64,000 bases of DNA from Aeromicrobium ginsengisoli (GCF_004134905.2 NZ_SDPQ02000003.1:682001-746000); one strand, 5' to 3'; shown: positions 43,742-52,192, numbered from the stretch's first letter. Notes: generated by a model not told the origin, from the letters alone. A program made the numbers and translations.

Positions 43742-45361
43742 ATGGCTCGCCCCTTCTCCGAGCGCGTCGTCGGCGACGACTGGCGGCAGGACGCCGAGTC
43801 GTGGATCCACGACCAGGTTGAGCAGCACGGCGACGCCGTCACCGGGCCGATCGAGCAGCCACGCGTACGCCCGTGGTCGACGCAGCTCACGGTCCCGACC
43901 GGTGCCGGGCGGCTGTGGTTCAAGGCCAACGCACGGGCGTTGGCGTTCGAGCCGGCGGTGCAGCTCGAGCTCGCGCACCTGGCCCCCGATGCGGTCGACG
44001 CACCGTACGCGATCGACGCGGGCCGCGGCTGGATGCTGACCCGGGACCGTGGGGCAACCTTGCGCGAGACGCGGGAGCCGACCGTCGAGGACTGGCAGCG
44101 CGTCGTCGTCGAGGTCGCGAGGATCCAGCAGGCCGCTGCTCCGCAGCGCGAACGACTGCTCGCCGTGGGCCTGCCCGACTACTCCCCCGCGACCGTGCTG
44201 GACCGGTTCGACCGCGTCGTCGAGATCTTCTCGCGGCATCCGGCCGATCACCCCGCGCACGTCGACGTCGACCTCAAGCGCCGCCTCATCGAGGCGCGCC
44301 CGGCGATCGCGGATGCCGTCGAGGTCCTGAGTCTCAGCGCGCTCCCGTCGACGTGGCAGCACGGTGACGTGCACCCCAACAACGTCTTCGCGCTCGGGGA
44401 CGGGTCGATGCGGGTGTTCGACTTCGGCGACGGGCAGTGGGCGCACGCGGTCGAGGCGCTCTGCGTGCCGTACGGGTGGATCACCTCGCTGGCGTCGATC
44501 CCGTGGGAACCGGTGCTCGAGGCGTACGCCGACTCCTGGGACCTCGAGCCCCGCGACGTGGCGGACATGTTCACCACGGTCGAGCTGACCCAGGCGGTCA
44601 ACCGGGCGGCGAGCTGGTCGGCGTTCCTCGACGAGGCCAGTGCGGCGGAATGGCAGGACTGGGGCGAGGGCCCGCTCCGCCACCTGTCGCGCGTGCTGGT
44701 TCATGACATGACGAGAATGCCGTTGGACCCGACGCCGTGGGTCTTCGATCCCGCGGAGTGGCCGCCCGAGGACTGCGTCGCGGCGGGTGCCGACCTCGAG
44801 CCCGGCACGCTCCTCGAGGCCTACCGGCGCGGCGCGTTCCCGATGCCGCACGACGGCCAGCTGCTCTGGTGGTCGCCGATGCGGCGCGGTGTCCTCCTGG
44901 CGTCTGACCTGCGGGTGAGCCGCTCGCTCGCCCGGTCGCGGAGGCGGTACGAGGTGACGATCGACGAGTCGTTCGAGGAGGTCATCGACGCCTGCGCCGA
45001 CCCGTCGCGCACCGGCGCGTGGATCGACTCGGCGATCCGCGAGGCGTACGTGCGGATGCATCGCCTGGGCTGGGCACACTCGATCGAGACCCGGGACGCC
45101 GACGGTCGACTGGTCGGTGGGCTGTACGGACTGAGCATCGGGCGACTGTTCGCCGGCGAGTCGATGTTCCACTGGGCGACCGACGCTTCGAAGGTCGCAC
45201 TCATGGGGCTCGTCGAGGTGGTCGGCGACGAGGGTCTGATCGACACCCAGTGGCGCACCGATCACCTCGGCTCGCTGGGGGTCACGGAGTGGTCGCGTGA
45301 GCGCTATCTGCTCGCGATCGCCCCGCTCGTCGACGCCGAACCACCCGCCGTCTGGCAGTGA
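43742..45361 (+). CDS. Fusion: phosphotransferase (APH-like) + leucyl/phenylalanyl-tRNA-protein transferase (Aat)
   Basis: One open frame of 539 aa. Residues about 1-320 are an aminoglycoside-phosphotransferase-like kinase: WQHGDVHPNN near 205 (catalytic loop) and VFDFGDGQWAH near 225 (metal Asp). Residues about 326-539 are a nearly full Aat: LEPGTLLEAYRRGAFPM, LWWSPMRRGV, GAWIDSAIREAY, GWAHSIE, GGLYGLSIGRLFAGESMF and LIDTQW. Aat adds Leu or Phe to proteins starting with Lys or Arg, marking them for ClpS/ClpAP. In-frame ATGs at 44708 and 44717 precede the Aat part but lack a ribosome site or -10 box, so a single polypeptide is likely. TACGCT (43730-43735) six bases before the ATG suggests a leaderless mRNA. 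The kinase substrate is unknown. Confidence 0.88.
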   Translation: MARPFSERVVGDDWRQDAESWIHDQVEQHGDAVTGPIEQPRVRPWSTQLTVPTGAGRLWFKANARALAFEPAVQLELAHLAPDAVDAPYAIDAGRGWMLTRDRGATLRETREPTVEDWQRVVVEVARIQQAAAPQRERLLAVGLPDYSPATVLDRFDRVVEIFSRHPADHPAHVDVDLKRRLIEARPAIADAVEVLSLSALPSTWQHGDVHPNNVFALGDGSMRVFDFGDGQWAHAVEALCVPYGWITSLASIPWEPVLEAYADSWDLEPRDVADMFTTVELTQAVNRAASWSAFLDEASAAEWQDWGEGPLRHLSRVLVHDMTRMPLDPTPWVFDPAEWPPEDCVAAGADLEPGTLLEAYRRGAFPMPHDGQLLWWSPMRRGVLLASDLRVSRSLARSRRRYEVTIDESFEEVIDACADPSRTGAWIDSAIREAYVRMHRLGWAHSIETRDADGRLVGGLYGLSIGRLFAGESMFHWATDASKVALMGLVEVVGDEGLIDTQWRTDHLGSLGVTEWSRERYLLAIAPLVDAEPPAVWQ

Positions 45362-45399
45362 TAGCAGGGCCAGAGAGCGAGACTCCTGTGGGGGCGCGA

Positions 45400-45427
45400 T
45401 TGAATCGTCGCCGCGGGTTCATAGACT
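45400..45427 (+). promoter_or_regulatory. Promoter of the HU gene
   Basis: TTGAAT (45400-45405) and TAGACT (45422-45427), 16 bases apart, upstream of the HU gene with a leader of about 28 bases containing AAGGAG. It fits a principal-sigma promoter for a highly expressed gene. Confidence 0.6.
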
Positions 45428-45460
45428 GTCGATACACCCATTCACTCACAAGGAGCTTTT

Positions 45461-45739
45461 GTGGCTATCTCACGCAACGACCTCGTCGCTGCCCTCGCTT
45501 CGAAGGCCGGCACCAGCAAGGCCGAGGCCGACGCCGTCCTCTCGTCCTTCAGCGAGATCCTGCTCGACTCCGTCAGCAATGGCGAGAAGGTCTCGATCCC
45601 CGGCATCCTGTCCGTCGAGCGCGTCCCGCGTGCCGCACGCACGGGTCGTAACCCCTCGACCGGCGAGACGATCGACATCCCCGCCGGCTTCGGCGTCAAG
45701 GTGAGCGTCGGCTCGCGCCTCAAGGCCGCCGCCAAGTAA
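45461..45739 (+). CDS. hupB: HU family nucleoid protein
   Basis: A 92 aa DNA-binding protein with the HU/IHF fold: MAISRNDLVAALASKAG, the dimer core and the DNA-binding arm around GRNPSTGETIDIPAGFGVKV. It lacks the long Lys/Ala-rich tail of mycobacterial HupB, so it is the short HU type. The GTG start has AAGGAG six bases upstream. A hairpin follows (45756-45783). Confidence 0.95.
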   Translation: MAISRNDLVAALASKAGTSKAEADAVLSSFSEILLDSVSNGEKVSIPGILSVERVPRAARTGRNPSTGETIDIPAGFGVKVSVGSRLKAAAK

Positions 45740-45755
45740 CCCAGCACGACATCGC

Positions 45756-45786
45756 AGCGCCATCGGGACATCCCGGTGGCGCTGTT
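45756..45786 (+). terminator. Terminator of the HU gene
   Basis: Thirteen-base arms (45756-45768 and 45771-45783), one G-T pair and a 2-base loop, followed by GTT. It lies 17 bases after the HU stop. The T-run is weak, but the stem is strong. Confidence 0.65.
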
Positions 45787-45812
45787 CCATGTCTGATGTG
45801 AGGATGACCGCC

Positions 45813-46922
45813 ATGTCCACGCGCTATCACCGGCTCGCTCGTGAGACTCCCGCGTACGCGTGGTGGAAGCTGCCGGTGGCCGGCCTCCTCGCCGGGGTGA
45901 TCTGGATCGGCGCCGGCATCGTCCTGATCCTGGTCGCGTTGGTCGTGTTCGCGGCCGAATCGGGGACCGACAAGTTCGACGCCTGGACCGAGGCCGCGGG
46001 CGACCTCGACCTGCATAACCTCGACTTCTTCGCCCTCGACATGCTCTCGCTCGTGATCATGATCCCGGCCCTGCTGCTGGCGGTCCTGATCACGGGTCCG
46101 CGGCCGATCGGCTACCTCTCGTCGGTCGCCGGCCGGCTGCGCACGGGATGGCTGGCGCGCATGACGCTGATCTCGTTCGTCGTGTTCATCGTGACGATCG
46201 GCGGATCCGTCGCGATCGGCGAGCTGACCGATCCGGCCGACGTCAGCGCGCCTCACGTCAGCACACGGGCGATCGTCGCGATCGGGCTGGTCCTGCTGCT
46301 CACGCCGTTCCAGGCGGCTGCGGAGGAGTACGTCTTCCGTGGCTACGTCCTGCAGCTCGTCGGCTCGTGGACCCGGTTCGCGATCATCCCGGTGATCGTC
46401 TCGGTGCCGCTGTTCGTCGCCGGTCACACGTACGAGCTGTGGGGCCTCGTCGACGTCGGCATCTTCGGCCTCACGGCTGCCGTGCTGACGATCCGCACGG
46501 GTGGGCTCGAAGCCGGCATCGCGGCGCACACCGCCAACAACGTCGTGCTGTTCGTGCTCGACGCGTTGGGCATGATCTCGGCGACCGATGACAGCGACGC
46601 CGGACCCACCGACCTCATCCCGACGATCATCTCGAGTGTTGCGCTGCTGGTGCTGGTCGAGTGGGCGGCTCGCCGCCACGACCTCCAACGGACTCGTCCA
46701 CCGATCCCGCCGCCACCGCCACCGCAGGCGCCCATGTGGCCGCCGCCTCCGTACGCGTACTGGTGGCCTCAGGTCCAGCCGCAGTGGCACCCGCCTCAGC
46801 AGTCCTGGCCCGCGCCGGCGCCTCCGCCCGCGCCGGTGCCTCCGCCTGCGCCAGCGCTCCATCCCGCCACGCCCGACTACCCGGGCGAGTTGCCGCCGAG
46901 CTGGACCCCGGGTTCTCGCTAG
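45813..46922 (+). CDS. CPBP/CAAX-type intramembrane protease with proline-rich tail
   Basis: A 369 aa membrane protein with about eight helices. Active-site motifs of the CPBP (Abi/Rce1) family: AAEEYVFRGY (EExxxR), a GHTYELWG histidine and AHTANN. After about residue 290 comes a Pro-rich cytoplasmic or extracellular tail (PPIPPPPPPQAP and repeated PAPPPAP units) with Trp/Tyr residues. The ATG at 45813 has AGGA eight bases upstream; ATGs at 45789 and 45804 are alternatives. The family cleaves membrane substrates; the target is unknown. It shares a CTAG stop with the convergent rhodanese gene. Confidence 0.87.
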   Translation: MSTRYHRLARETPAYAWWKLPVAGLLAGVIWIGAGIVLILVALVVFAAESGTDKFDAWTEAAGDLDLHNLDFFALDMLSLVIMIPALLLAVLITGPRPIGYLSSVAGRLRTGWLARMTLISFVVFIVTIGGSVAIGELTDPADVSAPHVSTRAIVAIGLVLLLTPFQAAAEEYVFRGYVLQLVGSWTRFAIIPVIVSVPLFVAGHTYELWGLVDVGIFGLTAAVLTIRTGGLEAGIAAHTANNVVLFVLDALGMISATDDSDAGPTDLIPTIISSVALLVLVEWAARRHDLQRTRPPIPPPPPPQAPMWPPPPYAYWWPQVQPQWHPPQQSWPAPAPPPAPVPPPAPALHPATPDYPGELPPSWTPGSR

Positions 46923-47236
46923 CCGGCGATCGGTCGCCCGGCCTGCTCCCAGGTGTCCATGCCACCCTCGAGGTTGACCACGTCGTGCCCCTGCGCGTGC
47001 AGCCAGGCGGTCGCCTGGGCGGAGCGGCCGCCGATGTGGCACACCACGAGAGTCCGTGCCGAGGGGTCGAGCTCCCCGACCCGGTTGGGCAGCTCGCGGA
47101 GCGGGATGTGGATCGCGCCGTCGATGTGACCGGCCGCCCACTCGTGCGGCTCGCGCACGTCGAGGACGACGAGATCGGCGGGGATCACCTCCGGAACGCC
47201 GTTGACGTCGGTGCTGGGAATGCCGGATTCGCTCAT
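46919..47236 (-). CDS. Rhodanese-like domain protein
   Basis: A 105 aa single-domain rhodanese. Motifs: VLDVREPHEWAAGHIDGA near 24-41 and the active-site loop VCHIGGRSAQ with C66. A reactive cysteine of this kind carries sulfane sulfur. The substrate is unknown. ATG at 47236; the stop overlaps that of the CAAX protease gene by four bases. Confidence 0.9.
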   Translation of the reverse strand: MSESGIPSTDVNGVPEVIPADLVVLDVREPHEWAAGHIDGAIHIPLRELPNRVGELDPSARTLVVCHIGGRSAQATAWLHAQGHDVVNLEGGMDTWEQAGRPIAG

Positions 47237-47403
47237 GTCTCCATGGTCTCTCGCCCCGTGTGATGGGACACATACGGGTGTGTTCTTTGCCCAGGGAGTA
47301 GCGATGAACCCCTCCGAGTAGTTACTTTGAGCTATACACGTGTCGCCTTTCGCCCCTGCGAAACCAGCGGCAACTCCTGTTCCGCGCTAGATGGGTGGTG
47401 GTC

Positions 47404-47799
47404 ATGAAGGTTCATGACACCATCCGCCTACCCTTCGTCGCCTCGACGCCGGGCGTCGCGCGCACCCGGCTGGCTGCGTTCCTCACGGTCAACCGGGCAT
47501 CGAATGAGGTCATCGACAACGCCCTCATCGTCATCAGCGAGATGATCGCCAACGCGGTCTGTCACGGCGTGCCCACGTCCGACGGCACGATCGAGATCTC
47601 CTGGGCGATCAACGGCACGCTGCTCGAGCTCAGCGTCTACGACGCCGGCAAGGGTGGATCGCTCAAGCCGATCGACTTCGACGAGGACTCCCTCAGTGGG
47701 CGTGGGCTGTCGATCATCAACCGCGTCGCCGACCGCTGGTGGGTCGACATGTCGACCGGCACCCGGGTCAACGCGGAGCTCGGCCTCAGCCCCCGCTAG
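47404..47799 (+). CDS. HATPase_c anti-sigma-factor-type ATP-binding protein
   Basis: A 131 aa GHKL ATPase domain: N-box VISEMIANAVCHG, G1 box VYDAGKGGS and G2-like SGRGLSIINRVADRW. Such single-domain proteins (RsbW/SpoIIAB-like) act as anti-sigma factors or partners of anti-anti-sigma proteins; no sigma factor is adjacent. Start chosen at ATG 47404 with GGTGG just upstream; GTGs at 47395 and 47398 are alternatives. The upstream 47237-47403 gap contains TATACA (47333-47338) in an AT-rich patch, but I cannot assign a promoter firmly. Confidence 0.82.
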   Translation: MKVHDTIRLPFVASTPGVARTRLAAFLTVNRASNEVIDNALIVISEMIANAVCHGVPTSDGTIEISWAINGTLLELSVYDAGKGGSLKPIDFDEDSLSGRGLSIINRVADRWWVDMSTGTRVNAELGLSPR

Positions 47800-47832
47800 T
47801 TGGCCGGCGCGGGTCGCCTAGACTCGCCCGTC

Positions 47833-48672
47833 ATGGGCAAGAAGTCGCGACTCAAGAACAAGGCCGCCAAGAAGGAGCGCATGCCGTTCGTGGCGCGCAC
47901 CTTCGAGGGGCTCCCCAACGAGGCTGACTGGATCGCCCTGCGCGAGTTCGTCCCTTCCGCGACGGCGACGATCACCCTGGCTTCCGGCCAGACCGTCCGC
48001 ATCTGCTCGCTGCTGCCGGGCAATGGCGCGGGCATCGTGCGCCCCGACGGCGAGATCTGGGTCGGGCTGCAGGTCGCGCACAACTTCGGCGACATCAGCC
48101 GCGACCTCGCGTACGTCGTGGAGACCGCGCTCGAGATAGAGCCGGGCCAGCCCGTACGCATGACCGAGCCCGGTGTCGGCCCGCGGCTCCAGGACCTGAT
48201 CGACCCGTCGAGCAGCTTCGACGTCGCGGTGCACGAGGGCTTCGACTACTGGGTCGAGGGCACCGACGACCGGCCGGAGACGGCCGAGCTGCTCGCCGAG
48301 GCCAACGAGACGATCGCCCCCACGGTCAGGCTCGAGTCGGTCGACTCGGCCTATTGGACCGAGATGGGGCCGCAGCGCTTCCTCCGCTGGGTCATGACCG
48401 ACGACGAGACCCCGCTGCTCGACGCGCTCGCCCGCCTCAAGGTGCGCGGCGAGGAGACGCTGGGTGAGGGCACCAAGCTGATCGGCCACTTCCGGGCGCA
48501 CGGCCGGCTCGTACCGGTGTGGGAGTTCGAGGCATCCGCGGCCGACCTCGAGAAGCCGGCGCTGGAGTTCCGTGCTCGCCTCGACGCCGCCCTCGCCGAC
48601 GACTCCCCGCTGACGTCCGAGCAACGCTCGGCCCGGGCCGCACTGCTGAGCGGCCAGGTCCAGATCCGCTGA
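47833..48672 (+). CDS. DUF5926 family protein
   Basis: A 279 aa cytoplasmic protein starting MGKKSRLKNKAAKKERM, a very basic N-terminus, followed by PFVARTFEGLPNEADW, the DUF5926 hallmark. It is an actinobacterial family of unknown function with a SecA-like or SEC-C-like basic start in some members. TAGACT (47819-47824) lies eight bases before the ATG, so the mRNA is probably leaderless. Confidence 0.87.
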   Translation: MGKKSRLKNKAAKKERMPFVARTFEGLPNEADWIALREFVPSATATITLASGQTVRICSLLPGNGAGIVRPDGEIWVGLQVAHNFGDISRDLAYVVETALEIEPGQPVRMTEPGVGPRLQDLIDPSSSFDVAVHEGFDYWVEGTDDRPETAELLAEANETIAPTVRLESVDSAYWTEMGPQRFLRWVMTDDETPLLDALARLKVRGEETLGEGTKLIGHFRAHGRLVPVWEFEASAADLEKPALEFRARLDAALADDSPLTSEQRSARAALLSGQVQIR

Positions 48673-48685
48673 GACCGAGCGAGCC

Positions 48686-49090
48686 ATGAAAGCGACCTAC
48701 TGGAACGGGCTCACGGATGAGCCACTCGAGTCTGAGGTCGGCACGGTCGATGACCTCGTGGCGCTGTGCCAGTCAGTTGCCGGATCGCGGAGCGAACGCG
48801 GCTTGTCGGCAGTCGAGCTGCAGCACGGGAACGGCGCCAGCGTGTCGTTGTCATTCGATGATGGCCGGGCGTTCCTCGTCTGGATTGATCCACGGGGGGA
48901 CGCCTATTCATCCGTTGGTGGGGACTTCGAGAATGGCTTGGCGTTCGATTACATGGGGTCCCACAGTGAGGCGCCCGCCGCGTCGCTGATCCCATTCGTT
49001 GACGCGATCGCAGCCTTGAGCGCGTTCCTGGCGACGGGTTCGCCCGCGGATGCTGGGGTCTCATTCGTACATGACGGGACCTCGAACTGA
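48686..49090 (+). CDS. Imm1-like orphan immunity protein
   Basis: A 134 aa protein with Imm1 features: KATYWNGLTDEPL start, FLVWIDPRGDAYSSVGG centre and FDYMGSHSEAPAASLIPFVDAIAALSAFLATG end. Imm1 proteins neutralise polymorphic toxins, often deaminase-type. No toxin gene is next to it, so it may be an orphan acquired for defence. Its base composition looks less GC-rich than its neighbours. It follows DUF5926 by 13 bases in the same orientation. Without a search the family call is moderate. Confidence 0.65.
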   Translation: MKATYWNGLTDEPLESEVGTVDDLVALCQSVAGSRSERGLSAVELQHGNGASVSLSFDDGRAFLVWIDPRGDAYSSVGGDFENGLAFDYMGSHSEAPAASLIPFVDAIAALSAFLATGSPADAGVSFVHDGTSN

Positions 49091-49103
49091 GATTCGCCCC
49101 TGA

Positions 49104-49161
49104 GGATCGTCGGTTTCGAGGCTTCGGCCGCGGGTGGACTGCTCGCCTCAACCGACGATCC
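49104..49161. repeat. Long stem-loop after the Imm1-like gene
   Basis: Perfect 12-base arms GGATCGTCGGTT/AACCGACGATCC (49104-49115, 49150-49161), with an inner GAGGC/GCCTC pair (49118-49122, 49145-49149) and a loop of about 22 bases. It may be the terminator of the preceding transcript or a relic of the insertion that brought the immunity gene. Confidence 0.65.
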
Positions 49162-49200
49162 CGGGGGAATCTGGTGATCCGCTTCGCGGTTGAATGAGGC

Positions 49201-50601
49201 ATGACGAGTTCCTTTGACGTGGTCGTGCTCGGCGCCGGCCCCGGTGGTTATGTCGCCGCGGTTCGCGCCGCCCAGCTCGGCCTGAGCGTGGCCGTGGTGG
49301 AGGAGAAGTACTGGGGCGGTGTGTGCCTCAATGTCGGGTGCATCCCGTCGAAGGCGCTGCTCCGCAATGCTGAGCTCGCGCAGATCTTCACGCACCACGC
49401 CGACACGTTCGGCATCCGCGGCGACGTCAGCTTCGACTACGGCGTGGCGTTCGACCGCAGCCGTGAGGTCGCCGACGGCCGGGTCAAGGGCGTCCACTTC
49501 CTGATGAAGAAGAACGGCATCACGGAGCTCGACGGCCGCGGCACGTTCACCGGCCCCAACTCCCTCGAGGTCGCGCTGTCCGCCGGCGGCACCGAGACCG
49601 TCGAGTTCGCCAACGCGATCATCGCGACGGGGTCCACCGTGCGGATGCTGCCTGGCGTGAAGCCCAGCACCAACGTCGTGACGTACGAGGAGCAGATCCT
49701 CAACCGCGACCTGCCACGCACGATGCTGGTCGTCGGCGCCGGCGCGATCGGCATGGAGTTCGCGTACGTCCTCAAGAGCTACGGCGTCGACGTGACGATC
49801 GTGGAGTTCCTCGACCGCGCCCTGCCCAACGAGGATGTCGAGGTCTCCAAGGAGATCACCAAGGCCTACCGCAAGCTCGGCATCCCGATCCTGACGTCGA
49901 CCAAGGTCGAGTACGTGACCGACCACCGCGACGGCGTCACCGTGACCTACACCGGCAAGGACGGCGCCAGCACCACGATCGAGACCGACCGGGTGCTCGT
50001 GTCGGTGGGCTTCGCGCCTCGTGTCGAGGGCTTCGGGCTCGAGACCACAGGAGTCGAGCTGACCGACCGCGGTGCGATCGCGATCGACGGCCGGATGCGT
50101 ACGAACGTCCCGCACATCTACGCGATCGGCGACGTCACCGCCAAGCTGCAGCTCGCGCACGTCGCGGAGGCGCAGGGTGTCGTCGCGGCCGAGACGATCG
50201 GCAACGCCGAGACGCAGGAGCTCGGCGACTATCGGATGATGCCGCGGGCCACGTTCAGCCAGCCGCAGGTGGCGAGCTTCGGGCTGACCGAGCAGCAGGC
50301 GCGCGACGAGGGCTATGACGTCAAGGTCGCCAAGTTCCCGTTCACCGCCAACGGCAAGGCACAGGGGCTCGGCGAGCCCGGCGGGTTCATCAAGCTCATC
50401 GCCGATGGCGAGCACCTCGAGCTGCTGGGCGGCCACCTGATCGGCGCCGACGTCGCCGAGCTGTTGCCCGAGCTGACGCTGGCGCAGAAGTGGGACCTCG
50501 GTGCGCTCGAGCTGGCCCGCAACGTGCACACGCACCCGACGCTCAGCGAGGCGCTGCAGGAGGGCTTCCACGGCCTCGCCGGCCACATGATCAATTTGTG
50601 A
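49201..50601 (+). CDS. lpdA: Dihydrolipoyl dehydrogenase
   Basis: A 466 aa FAD-dependent disulphide oxidoreductase. FAD-binding GAGPGGY at the N-terminus, redox disulphide C42/C47 in [16 protein letters not shown]-binding [11 protein letters not shown], and the catalytic His/Glu pair in HTHPTLSE near the C-terminus. It reoxidises lipoamide for 2-oxoacid dehydrogenases or the glycine cleavage system. No E1 or E2 gene is adjacent, so it is likely the general E3. No clear ribosome site; GAGG lies too close to the ATG. Confidence 0.95.
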   Translation: MTSSFDVVVLGAGPGGYVAAVRAAQLGLSVAVVEEKYWGGVCLNVGCIPSKALLRNAELAQIFTHHADTFGIRGDVSFDYGVAFDRSREVADGRVKGVHFLMKKNGITELDGRGTFTGPNSLEVALSAGGTETVEFANAIIATGSTVRMLPGVKPSTNVVTYEEQILNRDLPRTMLVVGAGAIGMEFAYVLKSYGVDVTIVEFLDRALPNEDVEVSKEITKAYRKLGIPILTSTKVEYVTDHRDGVTVTYTGKDGASTTIETDRVLVSVGFAPRVEGFGLETTGVELTDRGAIAIDGRMRTNVPHIYAIGDVTAKLQLAHVAEAQGVVAAETIGNAETQELGDYRMMPRATFSQPQVASFGLTEQQARDEGYDVKVAKFPFTANGKAQGLGEPGGFIKLIADGEHLELLGGHLIGADVAELLPELTLAQKWDLGALELARNVHTHPTLSEALQEGFHGLAGHMINL

Positions 50602-50613
50602 CACTGCCGGGGC

Positions 50614-50640
50614 TGTCACACATCTTCGGGGTGCGTCGTC
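50614..50640 (+). promoter_or_regulatory. ECF41-type promoter of the CMD gene
   Basis: TGTCACA (50614-50620), 16 bases, CGTC (50637-50640). This matches the ECF41 promoter consensus described for this sigma group (TGTCACA ... CGTC), and it stands 46 bases before the carboxymuconolactone-decarboxylase gene adjacent to an ECF41 gene. Confidence 0.7.
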
Positions 50641-50685
50641 TGGGGGGTGAGCGGCGCAAGGGGCGCCGCAGGACAGGAGAGTCCC

Positions 50686-51285
50686 ATGCCTCGCATCCCC
50701 GCCCTCGCCCCCGAGGACGCCGGCCCGATCGTCAAGATCGGCTACCGCATGGCGCGCAAGCAGGTGGGCGAGGTGCCTGAACCGTTCGCGATCATGGCGC
50801 ACCACCGCAAGATCTTCATGCTCGCCGCGCGTCACGAGCTCGCGCTGCAGAAGGCGATGCACGTCGTGCCGGCGCCGCTCATCGAGCTCGCGGTCTATCG
50901 CACGGCGTGGACCGTCGGCTGCTCGTGGTGCGTCGACTTCGGCGCGATGCTGCAACGCCTCGAGGGCCTCAACATCGACCGGCTCAAGGAGATCGGCGAG
51001 TTCGAGACGTCCGACAAGTTCACCGACGACGAGCGCGAGGTCATCCGCTACTCCGACGCGATCACCGCGACGCCGACCGAGGTGACCGACGAGCAGGTCG
51101 CGGCGCTGGTGGAGAAGTACGGCCACGACGGCGTGCTCGAGCTGACGTACCAGATCACGCACGAGAACCAGCGCGCCCGGATGAACCACGCGCTCGGCAT
51201 CACCGACCAGGGCTTCAGCTCCGGCGACGCCTGCCGCGTGCCGTGGGCTACTGACCTGGCCGAGCCGGCCAGTCAGGCAGTCTGA
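50686..51285 (+). CDS. Carboxymuconolactone decarboxylase family protein (AhpD-like)
   Basis: A 199 aa protein with the CxxC redox pair C79/C82 in TVGCSWCVDFG and a following His/Asp-rich helix, as in AhpD-like peroxidatic proteins. CMD proteins are the usual genomic partners and targets of ECF41 sigma factors. AGGAGA precedes the ATG. Its last 38 bases overlap the end of the convergent sigma gene. It is likely expressed on ECF41 activation, from the promoter at 50614-50640. Its physiological substrate is unknown. Confidence 0.88.
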   Translation: MPRIPALAPEDAGPIVKIGYRMARKQVGEVPEPFAIMAHHRKIFMLAARHELALQKAMHVVPAPLIELAVYRTAWTVGCSWCVDFGAMLQRLEGLNIDRLKEIGEFETSDKFTDDEREVIRYSDAITATPTEVTDEQVAALVEKYGHDGVLELTYQITHENQRARMNHALGITDQGFSSGDACRVPWATDLAEPASQAV

Positions 51286-52189
51286 CGCCCGACCACTTCT
51301 CGGGGTTGGCGACGTCGTACGTCGCACAGACCAGGCCGTCGCGCACCGCGAAGCCCGCGACGCGCGGCGGCGAGCTGTTGCGGGTGGTGTCGCCCTGCCA
51401 GCCCGAGGTCGCGACGCCGAGCTGGCCGTTGACCAGCACGAGCTGCAGGTTGGTCAGTGCGTTGGGGCCGTAGCGCTGGAGCAGCCCGAGGTAGAACCGG
51501 GCGAACTTCTCGGCACCGTGGATCACGTTGACCGCGGTGTTGGTGGTGCCGTTGGCGTCGCCCATCACCAGCGCGTCGGGATGCAGCGTCGCGAGGACGG
51601 CGTTGAGATCGCCAGTCGCCATGGCCTCGAGGAACCGGCCCACCGCAGCGTTGTGCTCCTCGTCGGGCACGGGTGGCGGGGGGTCCGCCACGGTCCGGCG
51701 GGCGCGAGAGGCGAGCTGGCGCGCGTTGGCCGTCTGCACCCCGAGCACCTCGGCGACCTCGTCGAACGGCACGCCGAACGCGTCGTGCAGCACGAAGGCC
51801 ACGCGCTGGTCGGGCGGCAGGACCTCGAGCACGACGAGGGCGGCGAACCGGTTGTCCTCATCGCTGACGACGGTCTCGAGCGGATCGCGCGCGATGTCGC
51901 CCGAGCTCGTCGACGAGGTGATCGGCGTGACGATCGGCTCGGGCAGCCACTGTCCGACGTACGTCTCGCGCCGCGCGGCGGCTGACGTCAGCCGGTCGAG
52001 GCACAGGCGGCTGACGACCGTCGTGAGCCAGGCTTGCAGGTTGTCGATCGGCGTGCGCGTCGAAGCGCGGTCGAGCCGGAGCCAGGCCTCCTGGACCGCG
52101 TCCTCGGCGTCGGCGACGCTGCCGGTCAAGCGGTAGGCGACGTTGATCAGACGAGGGCGTTCAGCCTCGAAGGTGTCGACGAGGGTCAT
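51248..52189 (-). CDS. ECF41-type sigma factor with SnoaL-like C-terminal domain
   Basis: A 313 aa sigma factor. Sigma2 (about 5-70; LINVAYRLTGSVADAEDAVQEAWLR) and sigma4 (about 110-165; VLEVLPPDQRVAFVLHDAFG) are standard. Between them lies the group motif YVGQWLPEP, and the long C-terminal SnoaL-like domain (about 180-310) ends with VANPEKWSG, resembling the NPDKL motif used to switch ECF41 proteins on. ECF41 factors have no separate anti-sigma factor; this domain does that job. The stimulus is unknown. It begins four bases from the stop of the arginine deiminase gene. Confidence 0.92.
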   Translation of the reverse strand: MTLVDTFEAERPRLINVAYRLTGSVADAEDAVQEAWLRLDRASTRTPIDNLQAWLTTVVSRLCLDRLTSAAARRETYVGQWLPEPIVTPITSSTSSGDIARDPLETVVSDEDNRFAALVVLEVLPPDQRVAFVLHDAFGVPFDEVAEVLGVQTANARQLASRARRTVADPPPPVPDEEHNAAVGRFLEAMATGDLNAVLATLHPDALVMGDANGTTNTAVNVIHGAEKFARFYLGLLQRYGPNALTNLQLVLVNGQLGVATSGWQGDTTRNSSPPRVAGFAVRDGLVCATYDVANPEKWSGVRLPDWPARPGQ

Positions 52190-52192
52190 GGT

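Noticed and set aside
44700..44720. Separate translation start for the Aat half
   Set aside because: ATGs exist at 44708 and 44717 but have no ribosome site or TANNNT box, and the frame is continuous.
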